In this document: in pieces, positions 1-8,400 of the stretch
How the letters are laid out: every line of letters starts with the position of its first letter
Position numbering within the stretch: position 1 is the stretch's first letter
Assembly (NCBI GenBank): GCA_022360275.1
Contig: JAKSDC010000195.1
Coordinates: forward strand, 1-33,672
Origin: Chlorobiales bacterium
Lineage (GTDB): Bacteria > Bacteroidota > Chlorobiia > Chlorobiales > Chlorobiaceae
Direction of reading: 5' to 3'
Length of the DNA: 33,672 nucleotides
The notes under the pieces: model-generated
The model's input: only the letters and a program-made list of their open reading frames with translations
What the model was told of the DNA's origin: nothing
Database searches by the model: none
Position numbers and translations under genes: made by a program

Positions 1-1355
1 ACTTCACGAAGGTTTTTTCTGAACACAAGGCTTGTAACAATACCCATGAGTGGGTGAGGGTTGTGCGTGATCCTGTTGATGATGTTTTTCCAGGAATAAG
101 CCTTATAGTAAGTTTGCATGAACTTGTACTGGAATTCAACCGGATCATAATGCGGTGAGCGGATCACAACGTTTATTGCGTTGTACTTTTCCCAGTCTTC
201 GTCGGTAATCAGCCCCTTTTCCTTGTATTCCTTATACATGCTTGTGCCAGGGTACGGGGTGATGATCTGCATGATGGGCATGAATATATTGTTCTTGCTG
301 ATAAAGTCTACAAGATCTTTCATGTCATCATAATTGTCCAGATTCGGGTTGATGAGGAAGTTACCCTGCACATTAAGTCCTGCTTTTCTGCAGCGGTCAA
401 TGATTTCTATAATTTTTTCAGGCGTGTTGACATGAGATTTGTTGTACGCTTCGAGATTGCTTTTCTTGATAGATTCAATTCCTACCAGTGCCATGAAGCA
501 TCCTGCTTCAACAAGTTTTTTTACCGTTTCGTCATCCTCGAGAAAATTCATGCTCAGGAAAACGCTGAACATGATATCGCACTCCTTGAGCATGTCAAGG
601 GCTTGCCAGAGGTGCTTCTTGTTAATTCCCAAGTTTTCATCGCACAACATGAACCACGGCTTGGCCGAAGTTCCGTTTTTCTTGAAAAAAGCTGCTTTTG
701 CTTCTGCTATCTGTGCTTTGAGGTCTTCGGGTTTCTGGGTGCGGTAGAGTTTTCCCGTAAAGTTCGGGGTGACGCAAAACGAGCAGTTATACGGGCATCC
801 TCTGGTGATGTAAATGGGGATGGATTTGGTTGTATCGACTTTTTCCCTGAGGGATGCTTTGGCGATTCTCTTGTAGTCAAGGGGTGCGATTTTTTTGACA
901 GGTGGAAAGTCTTTTGCGTTGTAGTATGGTTTCAGACGATTGTTTGCAGCATCCTCCAATACCGCACCCCACATGTTTTCGGCCTCACCGCAGACAATTG
1001 TGTCGGCATGTTGTGCGGCTTCATCCGGATTGAACGACGTGTGGATACCGCCCAGAATAACCTTTTTACCCTTTTTCCTGAACCTGTCGGCTATTTCATA
1101 AGCTCGTGTCGCGTCAATCGTCCGTGCTGTAATGCCTACAAGGTCATAGTCGGCATTGTAGTTGACGGTATCTCCGAAATGTTCGTCGATAATGTCCACC
1201 TCATGTTCAGGGGGGGTGATGCTGACAAGGACCCCGAGGGCCATATGAAAGAGCGGCTTCTGGTTTGATTTGGAATCCTTCTTGCCTTTCGGCGCCACCA
1301 ACAGGATTTTGAGAGGTTTTACCGACGTATCTGAAGAGCCTGCTGACGTAAACAT
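1..1355 (-). CDS. bchQ: B12-binding radical SAM protein, probable bacteriochlorophyllide C-8(2) methyltransferase BchQ (3' end outside window)
   Basis: The reverse-strand frame is open from an ATG at 1355 to the window edge (about 451 residues, C-terminus missing). The N-terminal half looks like a cobalamin-binding domain (begins KPLKILLVAPKGKKD, later VILGGIHTSFNPDEA). It is followed by the radical SAM signature RGCPYNCSFC, a CX3CX2C motif for the [4Fe-4S] cluster, near positions 780-810. This is the BchE/BchQ/BchR superfamily (COG1032 type). In Chlorobaculum tepidum, bchQ sits beside bchV, and the neighbouring gene here is a BchF/BchV-type hydratase, so BchQ is the best guess. BchQ methylates the C-8 side chain of the chlorosome bacteriochlorophylls using SAM. 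BchR or another family member cannot be excluded from sequence alone. No good ribosome-binding site precedes the chosen ATG. Confidence 0.7.
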   Translation of the reverse strand, partial: MFTSAGSSDTSVKPLKILLVAPKGKKDSKSNQKPLFHMALGVLVSITPPEHEVDIIDEHFGDTVNYNADYDLVGITARTIDATRAYEIADRFRKKGKKVILGGIHTSFNPDEAAQHADTIVCGEAENMWGAVLEDAANNRLKPYYNAKDFPPVKKIAPLDYKRIAKASLREKVDTTKSIPIYITRGCPYNCSFCVTPNFTGKLYRTQKPEDLKAQIAEAKAAFFKKNGTSAKPWFMLCDENLGINKKHLWQALDMLKECDIMFSVFLSMNFLEDDETVKKLVEAGCFMALVGIESIKKSNLEAYNKSHVNTPEKIIEIIDRCRKAGLNVQGNFLINPNLDNYDDMKDLVDFISKNNIFMPIMQIITPYPGTSMYKEYKEKGLITDEDWEKYNAINVVIRSPHYDPVEFQYKFMQTYYKAYSWKNIINRITHNPHPLMGIVTSLVFRKNLRE

Positions 1356-1577
1356 TGGCTTGAAAAAACAGATTTTTGGCTTGGCGTATTATCAGGGCAT
1401 AGACACCGGCCTGGTGTACATGATACATGCCGAATAGAACCTGTCTGCGGACGGCAGACTTGCTTGATTTGTATAATAGCAAAAACGCAAGGATAAAAAC
1501 AATGTTTGGGAGGAGATTTGCGCGGAAGGAATTCAAAACGGTAACGAAAGTGCAGAGACAGACTCTACTGGGACAGT

Positions 1578-1605
1578 TTGAAACGACCAATTTAGGTTAT
1601 ATATT
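1578..1605 (+). promoter_or_regulatory. Candidate sigma-70-like promoter for the bchV-like gene
   Basis: The 338-base space between the divergent bchQ-like and bchV-like genes holds no convincing gene. TTGAAA at 1578-1583 and TATATT at 1600-1605 are 16 bases apart and would give a leader of roughly 80 bases before the ATG at 1694. This is pattern matching only. Nothing recognisable was seen for the divergent minus-strand promoter. Confidence 0.3.
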
Positions 1606-1693
1606 TTTGGCTCAAGAATTAAGCTGACTATTGAGCTGATTCCCAGAAGGTTTTTTTGATTTTTTATTAACTGTTAGCCAAGATTAACCGACC

Positions 1694-2167
1694 ATGCCGC
1701 GCTATACTCCGGAACAACTGGCGAAACGAAATGCTTCCGTATGGACTGACGTTCAGCTGATATTGGCTCCGGTTCAGTTTTTTGTTTTTCTGGCAGGCGT
1801 TATCGTGACATTTCTTTACATGCAGAATGATCAGATTTTCAGTTTTTACTGGGTAAGTCTGGCCATTTTGTTCAAAACCCTGTTATTCGGTCTTCTGCTG
1901 ATTACCGGTGCATATTTCGAAAAGGAAATTTTCAACAAATGGATTTACGGCAAGGAGTTTCTGTGGGAGGATGTCGGCAGTACGGTGGCGGCTTTTTTTC
2001 ATCTCCTCTACTTTGTCATGGCCTATATGGGGTATTCTGAAGATGTGCTGATCTGGGAAGCCTTCCTTGCATATTTCACCTATGTCGTCAATGCTTTGCA
2101 GTACCTTACCAGAATAATACTTGAAAAAATCAATGAGCGTCGTTTGAAAGCACGCGGTGCAATATAG
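1694..2167 (+). CDS. bchV: 3-vinyl bacteriochlorophyllide hydratase (BchF/BchV family)
   Basis: A 157-residue integral membrane protein. It matches the BchF family in its start (YTPEQLAKRNASVWTDVQ, then LAPVQFFVFL), its central FEKEIFNKW and EFLWEDVGS segments, and its end (YVVNALQYL). About four hydrophobic segments are visible. BchF and BchV hydrate the C-3 vinyl group to hydroxyethyl in bacteriochlorophyll synthesis. Green sulfur bacteria carry two copies: bchF with bchC, and bchV with bchQ. No bchC is nearby and a BchQ-like radical SAM gene is divergent, so bchV is preferred. BchV hydrates the homologated, chlorosome-type pigments. No strong Shine-Dalgarno precedes the ATG. Confidence 0.75.
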   Translation: MPRYTPEQLAKRNASVWTDVQLILAPVQFFVFLAGVIVTFLYMQNDQIFSFYWVSLAILFKTLLFGLLLITGAYFEKEIFNKWIYGKEFLWEDVGSTVAAFFHLLYFVMAYMGYSEDVLIWEAFLAYFTYVVNALQYLTRIILEKINERRLKARGAI

Positions 2168-2217
2168 TCAGGTTTGTACTTCGGGTTTATAAACAGCGTT
2201 TGTAAAATGAGTCGATT

Positions 2218-2436
2218 ATGCTGAACGGCAGTTTTAAGGGGTTGTGGAACAAGGCGATGCTTTTTATGGGGGCTTTATGGGCAGTGCTTGTTTTTATGAT
2301 ATGGGAATCCAATCAGCTCGAAACGGCTGCTGATCGCCTTGTTTTTCTCACAGTGGTGATAAGCGGATTTCTTGTCATCTACGTTTCAGGATTTTTCATC
2401 GAGGCACGCAACAGAAAAAAGAGTGCCGGAGGTTGA
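2218..2436 (+). CDS. Small two-helix membrane protein of unknown function
   Basis: A 72-residue product with two hydrophobic segments (around residues 10-27 and 42-61) and a basic tail (RNRKKSAGG), so the C-terminus is probably cytoplasmic. It starts 50 bases after the bchV-like gene on the same strand and may be cotranscribed with it. I do not recognise a family. The hydrophobic pattern and the clean fit between its neighbours support a real gene, but the ribosome-binding site is weak. A role beside the pigment hydratase is only suggested by position. Confidence 0.55.
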   Translation: MLNGSFKGLWNKAMLFMGALWAVLVFMIWESNQLETAADRLVFLTVVISGFLVIYVSGFFIEARNRKKSAGG

Positions 2437-2453
2437 GCGTCTATCTTTTTCCC

Positions 2454-3077
2454 TTACCTTGATTCCCCTTCCGTAGCGATATCCGCATCGATACAGCAGA
2501 TATCGGATTGTACCTTGCAGAGCATGCTTTCCGTTGCCTGTTGCATGATTTGCGACATGATGGTTTCGGTCAGGAACTTGAGCACCATTTCAGGCATCAT
2601 ATTTAACGGGAACGGCACTGTGAAATCCAGAGTAATACTGGTGTCATAATGTACCGATGTTTTGTCGTCCCTATGGTGCAACAGGCAGATTTCCGCTCCG
2701 GCAGTTCCGATGAAGGTATTTTCACTGGTGATCGTTACATCCGGGATATCCTCTGCCGCACTCCAGCGAATGAGTTTCCCGCCTCGGTTTTTGTCTATCT
2801 CGATGTTTCCTGAGTTGATGTAGTGCTCTAAAAGTTCGTTTTCAGGATGGAGATGCTCAATATCCTGCTTGACGAAAAAAAGGGCGACTATTGGATTGTT
2901 TCGTGGATCATCCGCCATGAATGTCCATTGGTATATGTCCCTTTCGGCAAGGTATTCGATGTTTTTACAGTACGGATTACATTTAAGAATTCGCAGGTGG
3001 TCCGAGAAATATTCTGCAGAGTCCTGCAGACAGGAGTCCAATATGATATGCGCCTTACCTTTTCCGATGACTTCCAT
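2454..3077 (-). CDS. Conserved-looking hypothetical protein, possibly START/SRPBCC-like
   Basis: A 207-residue soluble protein, convergent with the small membrane protein gene (17 bases between stops). No signal peptide is visible. The alternation of beta-like stretches and the end of the protein resemble SRPBCC/START-type lipid or pigment-binding folds: TSITLDFTVPFPLNMMPEMV, then a long amphipathic C-terminal helix. I could not tie it to a named family, so this is a fold-level guess. Two cysteine pairs, near the N-terminus (CNPYC) and C-terminus (CC), are visible. Nothing in the context fixes a role. Confidence 0.6.
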   Translation of the reverse strand: MEVIGKGKAHIILDSCLQDSAEYFSDHLRILKCNPYCKNIEYLAERDIYQWTFMADDPRNNPIVALFFVKQDIEHLHPENELLEHYINSGNIEIDKNRGGKLIRWSAAEDIPDVTITSENTFIGTAGAEICLLHHRDDKTSVHYDTSITLDFTVPFPLNMMPEMVLKFLTETIMSQIMQQATESMLCKVQSDICCIDADIATEGESR

Positions 3078-3359
3078 GATGACGTATAATGAAAAGTGAC
3101 TTTTTGTGTTTACTTCGCGGTGATTCAGTATAGCTTTTTTGTTACAGACGGTAAATAGCGTTCGTAACTAACTGTATCAGTTTGCTTTTCAGCGTGGTTT
3201 TTTTCGGCAGGACGTCTGACCCTTTTCCACTGAAAACTGACTAACGTTTTCCGTTCTTCAACAGTTCCGGCGCTCTCTCCTTGTTCATCCCGGCATTGTT
3301 TTGGGTGAAAGCTGTTGATTTCCTTTGTTTGGAAAGATTCGGAAAAAATGTAAATTTAG

Positions 3360-3374
3360 TACCTATACGGGGTA
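3360..3374. promoter_or_regulatory. Candidate operator of the CsoR/CstR-family repressor
   Basis: TACC (3360-3363) and GGTA (3371-3374) form an inverted repeat with a 7-base centre that includes CGG. It lies about 45-60 bases upstream of the repressor start. CsoR/CstR/FrmR-family operators are usually G/C-tract inverted repeats of this TACC...GGTA form. A further GGGTA follows at 3376-3380. The AT-rich stretch just before it (3351-3356, TAAATT) could be a -10 element, which would place the operator over the transcription start. The rest of the 341-base gap 3078-3418 shows nothing else recognisable. Confidence 0.4.
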
Positions 3375-3406
3375 TGGGTATTTTGAGACTCCGATAATGA
3401 ACTTTG

Positions 3407-3413
3407 AGGAGGT
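3407..3413 (+). promoter_or_regulatory. Strong Shine-Dalgarno that sets the repressor start
   Basis: AGGAGGT at 3407-3413 lies five bases upstream of a GTG at 3419. This favours GTG 3419 over the in-frame TTG at 3404, which would put the Shine-Dalgarno inside the coding region. Confidence 0.7.
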
Positions 3414-3418
3414 ACGGC

Positions 3419-3649
3419 GTGGATGATATTATTGCCAGATTGAAAAAAGTCAACGGGCAGGTTCAGGGGCTCATCAGGATGATTGAGCAACAGGAGCATT
3501 GTGAAAAAGTTATTGTTCAATTTCAGGCTGCGAAAGCTGCGTTGGATAAAACCTACTCGATTGTCCTGAACGACAGCCTCAAAGAGTGTATGAGCGAGCG
3601 CGATTCGGAGAATATGGAGAAGATATTGAAACTGATCTCGAAAAAATAA
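3419..3649 (+). CDS. CsoR/FrmR-family transcriptional repressor with CstR-like cysteine pair
   Basis: A 76-residue all-helical repressor of the DUF156 (CsoR/RcnR/FrmR/CstR) family, recognisable from VNGQVQGLIRMIEQQEHC and ending in a Lys-rich helix. Counting from the GTG start, cysteines are at 28 and 57, the 29-residue spacing of CsoR C36/C65 and CstR C31/C60. The position of the CsoR copper-binding histidine is a serine (in NDSLKEC). That pattern matches the persulfide sensor CstR (ISENLIEC in Staphylococcus aureus) better than the Cu(I) sensor CsoR. It is first in a six-gene operon and probably represses it through the TACC-N7-GGTA site upstream. The specific inducer is inferred, not shown. 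Confidence 0.85.
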   Translation: MDDIIARLKKVNGQVQGLIRMIEQQEHCEKVIVQFQAAKAALDKTYSIVLNDSLKECMSERDSENMEKILKLISKK

Positions 3650-3675
3650 GGGGTAAAGCACCTAAACTCTTTAAA

Positions 3676-5016
3676 ATGACGAAAAGTGCCATGAAGCGTT
3701 TCAACGGTGTTACTGTGTTTGTTTTTGTGCTGGTTTTGCTGTTTCCGTTTGTCACAAATGCGGGAGATGCGATGAGAATCACTCTTGAACAGGCGCTGGA
3801 AATTGCAGAAAAGAACAATTATGCGCTGAAAACCGCGAAAGCAAGGGTTGAGCAGGCGGAGGCCAGGTATGTACAGAGCAGAAAAGCTTTTCTGCCCAAA
3901 GTGACGCTTTCCGAGACGTTTGTCGCGACAGATGATCCGGCTTCGGTTTTTACCTACAAGCTTCGGCAGGGGGCTATTACTGCGGCCGATTTTAATCCGG
4001 GTGTTTTGAATAACCCTGATGGCATCTCGAATTTTAATCTGGGTGTCGAGGTTATGCAGCCGATCTTCAATCTGGATGCTGCTATCGGCAGATCAGCGGC
4101 CTCAGTATCGAAAAAGTCGCAGGAACAGACGCTCAGGAGGGCGGAGCAAACCATTGCCCTTGAAGTCAAGAAGGCTTATTACGGGCTCGTGCTCGCAAAG
4201 CAGAACCTTGATGCGGTCAACAGCTCGATCCAGGCGATGCGGAGGCATGATCGTGAAGCAGCCGAGGCTTTCAGGAAAAGGTTGATCACCAAATCCGACA
4301 AACTGTCCACAGCAGTGCGTCTGGCGGAGCTGTCGGAGCAAGAGATGATGATAAAAGATGAAATTCTGTCGGCAAAGGACGGACTGCGGTTTCTTCTTCG
4401 TCTCGACAGCGATATGGATGTCGTCCCGGTAGACGGACTTGAAACAGGCGATGTCGTCATCCCTGCGGATGAACCTCAAATGTTGGAAAACAGGCCGGAT
4501 TTAAAGGCTCTGGAAGCCTATGCAGAGGCGGCGGGCTATCAGTACGACATGGCCCAGGCCAAAAGGCTGCCGAGCCTGAATGCCTTTGTTCAGAAAAACT
4601 GGAACGACGATGATTTCCCCGGTTTCGGAGAGAACAACTGGACCCTGGGAGTCACTATGGAGTGGACCATATTTGACGGATATTCCAGCATCGGCAAGGC
4701 GCAGGAGGCCCGGGCTGGCGAAATGGAGGCACGGTACAGTTTTGAGGAAGCAAGAGATAGAGGGCGTTATGAAATCCGTAAGGCGTACCGTCTGCTGCGT
4801 ACTGCAAAGTCGAGAATAAAGGTCGCAGAGCAGTCACTCAAAGAGGCAAAAGTCAGTCTTGATTTTATCGGCGAACGGTATCGTTCGGGGCTTGCAATGA
4901 CGTTTGAACTGCTGGGCAGGGAACAGGCTTATACCTATGCCCGTATGCGCCTGAACAAAGCCCGCTATGACCTCATCATAGCGAAAAGCGAGCTTGATTA
5001 TTACATCGGCGGATAA
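3676..5016 (+). CDS. TolC-family outer-membrane efflux protein
   Basis: A 446-residue outer-membrane channel protein for tripartite export. A signal peptide (residues about 6-28, ending TNAGDA) is followed by two TolC-type repeats. The first begins ITLEQALEIAEKNNYALKTA; the second contains ENRPDLKALEAYAEAAGYQY and the typical WTIFDGYSSIGKAQEAR. The end carries the usual LGREQAYTYARMRLNKARYD helix. The open frame extends upstream into the repressor gene, but the signal peptide places the start at ATG 3676, or possibly 3691. It begins 26 bases after the repressor gene and is followed by adaptor and RND genes, so it is the outer-membrane part of that pump. Confidence 0.9.
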   Translation: MTKSAMKRFNGVTVFVFVLVLLFPFVTNAGDAMRITLEQALEIAEKNNYALKTAKARVEQAEARYVQSRKAFLPKVTLSETFVATDDPASVFTYKLRQGAITAADFNPGVLNNPDGISNFNLGVEVMQPIFNLDAAIGRSAASVSKKSQEQTLRRAEQTIALEVKKAYYGLVLAKQNLDAVNSSIQAMRRHDREAAEAFRKRLITKSDKLSTAVRLAELSEQEMMIKDEILSAKDGLRFLLRLDSDMDVVPVDGLETGDVVIPADEPQMLENRPDLKALEAYAEAAGYQYDMAQAKRLPSLNAFVQKNWNDDDFPGFGENNWTLGVTMEWTIFDGYSSIGKAQEARAGEMEARYSFEEARDRGRYEIRKAYRLLRTAKSRIKVAEQSLKEAKVSLDFIGERYRSGLAMTFELLGREQAYTYARMRLNKARYDLIIAKSELDYYIGG

Positions 5017-5043
5017 TTGAATGATCAAAAAGCATATCGAACC

Positions 5044-5427
5044 ATGAAACATACAGTATTATTTCTCGTTTGTATCGGATTCTTCATTCTGTTTGTCGGT
5101 TGCGGAGGCAAAAAGACTGAAACCGATACAGTCGAAGAAGAGATCAAAGTGGTGGAAGTGGAACATGTTGCGGTGGTTACAACAGGAAGGGCAAATGACG
5201 GACGCCCGGTTTACCTGATTCCTTTTACAGCGCTTTTTATGCGGGGGCAGCTTGAGGGAGTTCAGGTAGTCGGGGATGAGGGTATTGTTTCGGTCAGGTG
5301 GATAAGAACCGGAAACATTTCAGATGGTAGCGTTGAAGTGCTGAGCGGACTTGGAGAAGGAGAGCGGGTGATTGCACCTTATGTCATGGGTCTGCGGGAA
5401 GGGGCCAAGGTAACAGTCAAGCAGTAA
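5044..5427 (+). CDS. Very short RND periplasmic adaptor lipoprotein (central domains missing)
   Basis: A 127-residue lipoprotein. Its signal peptide has a lipobox ending FVGC (Cys about residue 20), followed by an acidic linker and then the membrane-proximal C-terminal domain typical of RND adaptors (IPFTALFMRGQLEG, later VEVLSGLGEGERVI, ending GAKVTVKQ). Ordinary adaptors are about 330-400 residues and carry a lipoyl/barrel-sandwich domain, an alpha hairpin and a beta barrel between these ends. All of that is absent. The reading frame is intact, and the TolC gene stops only 27 bases upstream, so the missing part is not encoded nearby. The RND gene follows after 15 bases. It may be an in-frame deletion, or a reduced adaptor that works with another one. 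Confidence 0.8.
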   Translation: MKHTVLFLVCIGFFILFVGCGGKKTETDTVEEEIKVVEVEHVAVVTTGRANDGRPVYLIPFTALFMRGQLEGVQVVGDEGIVSVRWIRTGNISDGSVEVLSGLGEGERVIAPYVMGLREGAKVTVKQ

Positions 5428-5442
5428 AGGAGGATTGGATCG

Positions 5443-8400
5443 ATGAGAGAAGGTATTGCAGGGGTTCTTGCGAAGCTGTTTATCAACTCGAAGCTGACGC
5501 CTTTGCTGATGATGACTGCGCTCCTTGTAGGCGTTCTGGCAACCTTTATGACTCCCCGCGAGGAGGAGCCCCAGATTTCCGTTCCGCTGGTCGATCTCTA
5601 TTTCAGCTATCCGGGCGGGAGCGCAAAAGAAGTTGAGGAGCGGGTGGCAAAGCCCGTCGAAAAGTACCTGACCGAAATCGAAGGAGTTGACTATGTGTAT
5701 TCGATTTCCCAGAAGGATTTCGCTCTGGTAACTGTTCGTTACAACGTGGGGGACGATACCGAGGAAAGTATGGTCAAGCTCTGGGCCACCATTATGAAAA
5801 ATATGGATAAGATGCCCGCGGGAGTGCAGATACCCCTTGTAAAAAAGGTGACGATCGACGATGTGCCCGTTGTAACCCTGACTTTCTGGAGTGACAGCTA
5901 TGGCCCCTACGAGCTGAGAAGAGTTGCCGGCCAGGTTGCCGACGAGCTCAAGAAAATCGAAAATATCGGTGATGTCAACCTGAACGGAGGCTTGAAGCGC
6001 CAGCTCAGAGTTGTGCTCGACAAGAACAAGCTTGCGCAATACCGGATTACTCCACTGCAGATAGCCCGTCAAATCAGGGCGTCAAACAGTCAGGTCACGG
6101 CGGGAACATTTCAGCAAATGAACCGGGAATTCACGGTTAAAACAGGCAAGTTTCTGAAAACAGCCGAGGATGTAAGGAACGTGGTTGTTGGTATCTACAA
6201 TTCTGACGCAGTTTACCTCAAGGATGTGGCAGAGGTTATCGACGGGCCAGAAGAGGTTGACAATTACACGTTTTTCGGTTACGGGGCGGCATCGCATGAC
6301 GCTGAAAAGCAGGGTGAATACCCGGCAGTGACCCTCACGGTTGCAAAGCGTAAGGGGACCGATGCCACAGAGCTTGCAAACAAGGTATTGGCAAAGATCG
6401 AATCGCTGAAAGGATCCGTCATTACATCGGGGATTAACGTTATCGAGACCAGGAATTATGGAGAGACAGCCTCGGAAAAGGTGTTTACACTTCTCGAGCA
6501 TCTTGTCGGCGCTGTGATTGCGGTTACCATCGTTGTCGGCCTTTTCCTCGGCTGGCGTGGCGGTCTGGTGGTGTTTGCTTCCGTGCCTATAACGTTCGCA
6601 CTGACGCTGCTGGTCTACTACCTCTTTGATTACACACTCAACAGGGTGACGCTGTTCGCCCTGATTTTTGTAACCGGTATCGTCGTTGATGATTCGATTA
6701 TCATTGCAGAAAACATCCACCGGCACTTTTCAATGCGGAGGATGCCGAAACTGCAGGCGGCCATTACGGCGATCAACGAGGTTGGAAACCCTACTATTCT
6801 TGCAACGTTCACAGTGATAGCGTCGGTTCTGCCGATGGTGTTTGTTTCCGGTCTTATGGGGCCTTACATGAGTCCGATGCCGATCGGTGCGTCGTTAGCG
6901 ATGATCTTCTCGCTCTTCGTCGCGCTTATAGGAACGCCATGGCTTGCGTTCCGCCTCCTCAAGGCCGAGAAAGGGCATTCGGAGGAATACGATATCAGAC
7001 AGTCGGTCTACTACAAGATTTATAACAAAACGCTTGCTCCACTGCTTACCAGTTGGTGGAAGGCAACCATTGCCTTTGTCTTTGTGGGATTGCTGCTACT
7101 GGGCGCTGTCAGCATGATTCCGTTGAAAATGGTAGAGCTTAAGATGCTGCCGTTCGACAACAAAAGCGAGTTTCAGGTTATTGTTGACATGCCGGAAGGG
7201 ACAACACTCGAGCAGACCGCACGGGTAAGCAAAGATATCGTGTCTTATATCAGGACAGTGCCGGAAGTCGAGAATTACCAGTATTATGTCGGTACCCATG
7301 CACCGATCAATTTCAACGGTCTTGTCCGCCACTACTACCTTCGCCAAAACGACAACATGGCCGATATCCAGGTAAATCTCGTCCACAAGAGCGAGCGTAG
7401 AGACCAAAGTCACGATATCGCGAAACGGGTGAGACCTAGGGTACAGGAGATTGCTGCAAAGTATGGGGCAAACGCCAAAGTTGTGGAAGTTCCACCCGGT
7501 CCGCCGGTGCTTTCGACTATCGTCGCTGAAATTTACGGCCCGGACATGGAACAGCAGATTGCCCTTGCCCGTCAGATCAAAGCGGTCATGGAAGATACGC
7601 CGGGCGTCGTTGATGTAGACTGGATGGTCGAAGATGATCAGAAAGTTTATACAATGGTGATCGACAAGCAGAAAGCCGCATTCCGGGGGATTACCACCGA
7701 GCAGATTACCAATACACTTCGTATGGCGCTTGACGGAGTCGATGTCGGGCTGTTACATACCGATACGGAACTTGAACCTGTCACTCTTGAACTGCGTCTG
7801 CCGATTTCCGCCAGGGCATCGATCCTCGATCTGTCGGACATTTTTGTCAAATCGCAGGGGATGAGCTCGCTGACGACCCGACTGCCTGCCGGCGAGATGG
7901 TCCCGCTGTCCGAGCTTGTTTCCATTGAGGAAACTGTCGAGGACAAAAGTATCTACCGGAAAGACCTTAAAGGTGTAGTGTACGTGACTGCCGATGTCGC
8001 CGGTGTGACAGAAAGTCCGGTCTATGCCATGCTTGAAATGGACGAGCGGATCAGGGAGCTTGAGACGCCGGGAGGGTACAGGATTTCGCCGCTCTATACC
8101 GCACCGCCGTTCAGTGAAGAAAAACTTGCAATGAAGTGGGACGGTGAATGGCAGATTACGTTTGAGGTATTCAGGGATCTGGGGGCGGCATTTGCCGTCG
8201 TGCTGGTGATCATTTATCTTCTCATTGTAGGCTGGTTCCAGTCATTCAAGACTCCGCTGGTGATGATGGTGGCTATTCCGCTGAGTCTGGTGGGGATCAT
8301 ACCGGGTCATTTCATTCACGGAGCATTTTTTACTGCCACGAGCATGATCGGTATGATCGCTCTTGCCGGTATAATGGTGAGAAACTCCGTTCTGATTATC

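Noticed and set aside
432..1268. Long plus-strand open frame of 278 codons
   Set aside because: It is the complement of the BchQ-like radical SAM gene, whose reverse-strand frame carries the CX3CX2C motif and clear family similarity.
1427..1627. 66-codon plus-strand frame between the bchQ-like and bchV-like genes
   Set aside because: No ribosome site, no recognisable composition or family; it overlaps the likely bchV promoter.
5320..6072. 250-codon minus-strand frame under the adaptor and RND genes
   Set aside because: Composition is that of a shadow of the RND gene, and it has no family features.
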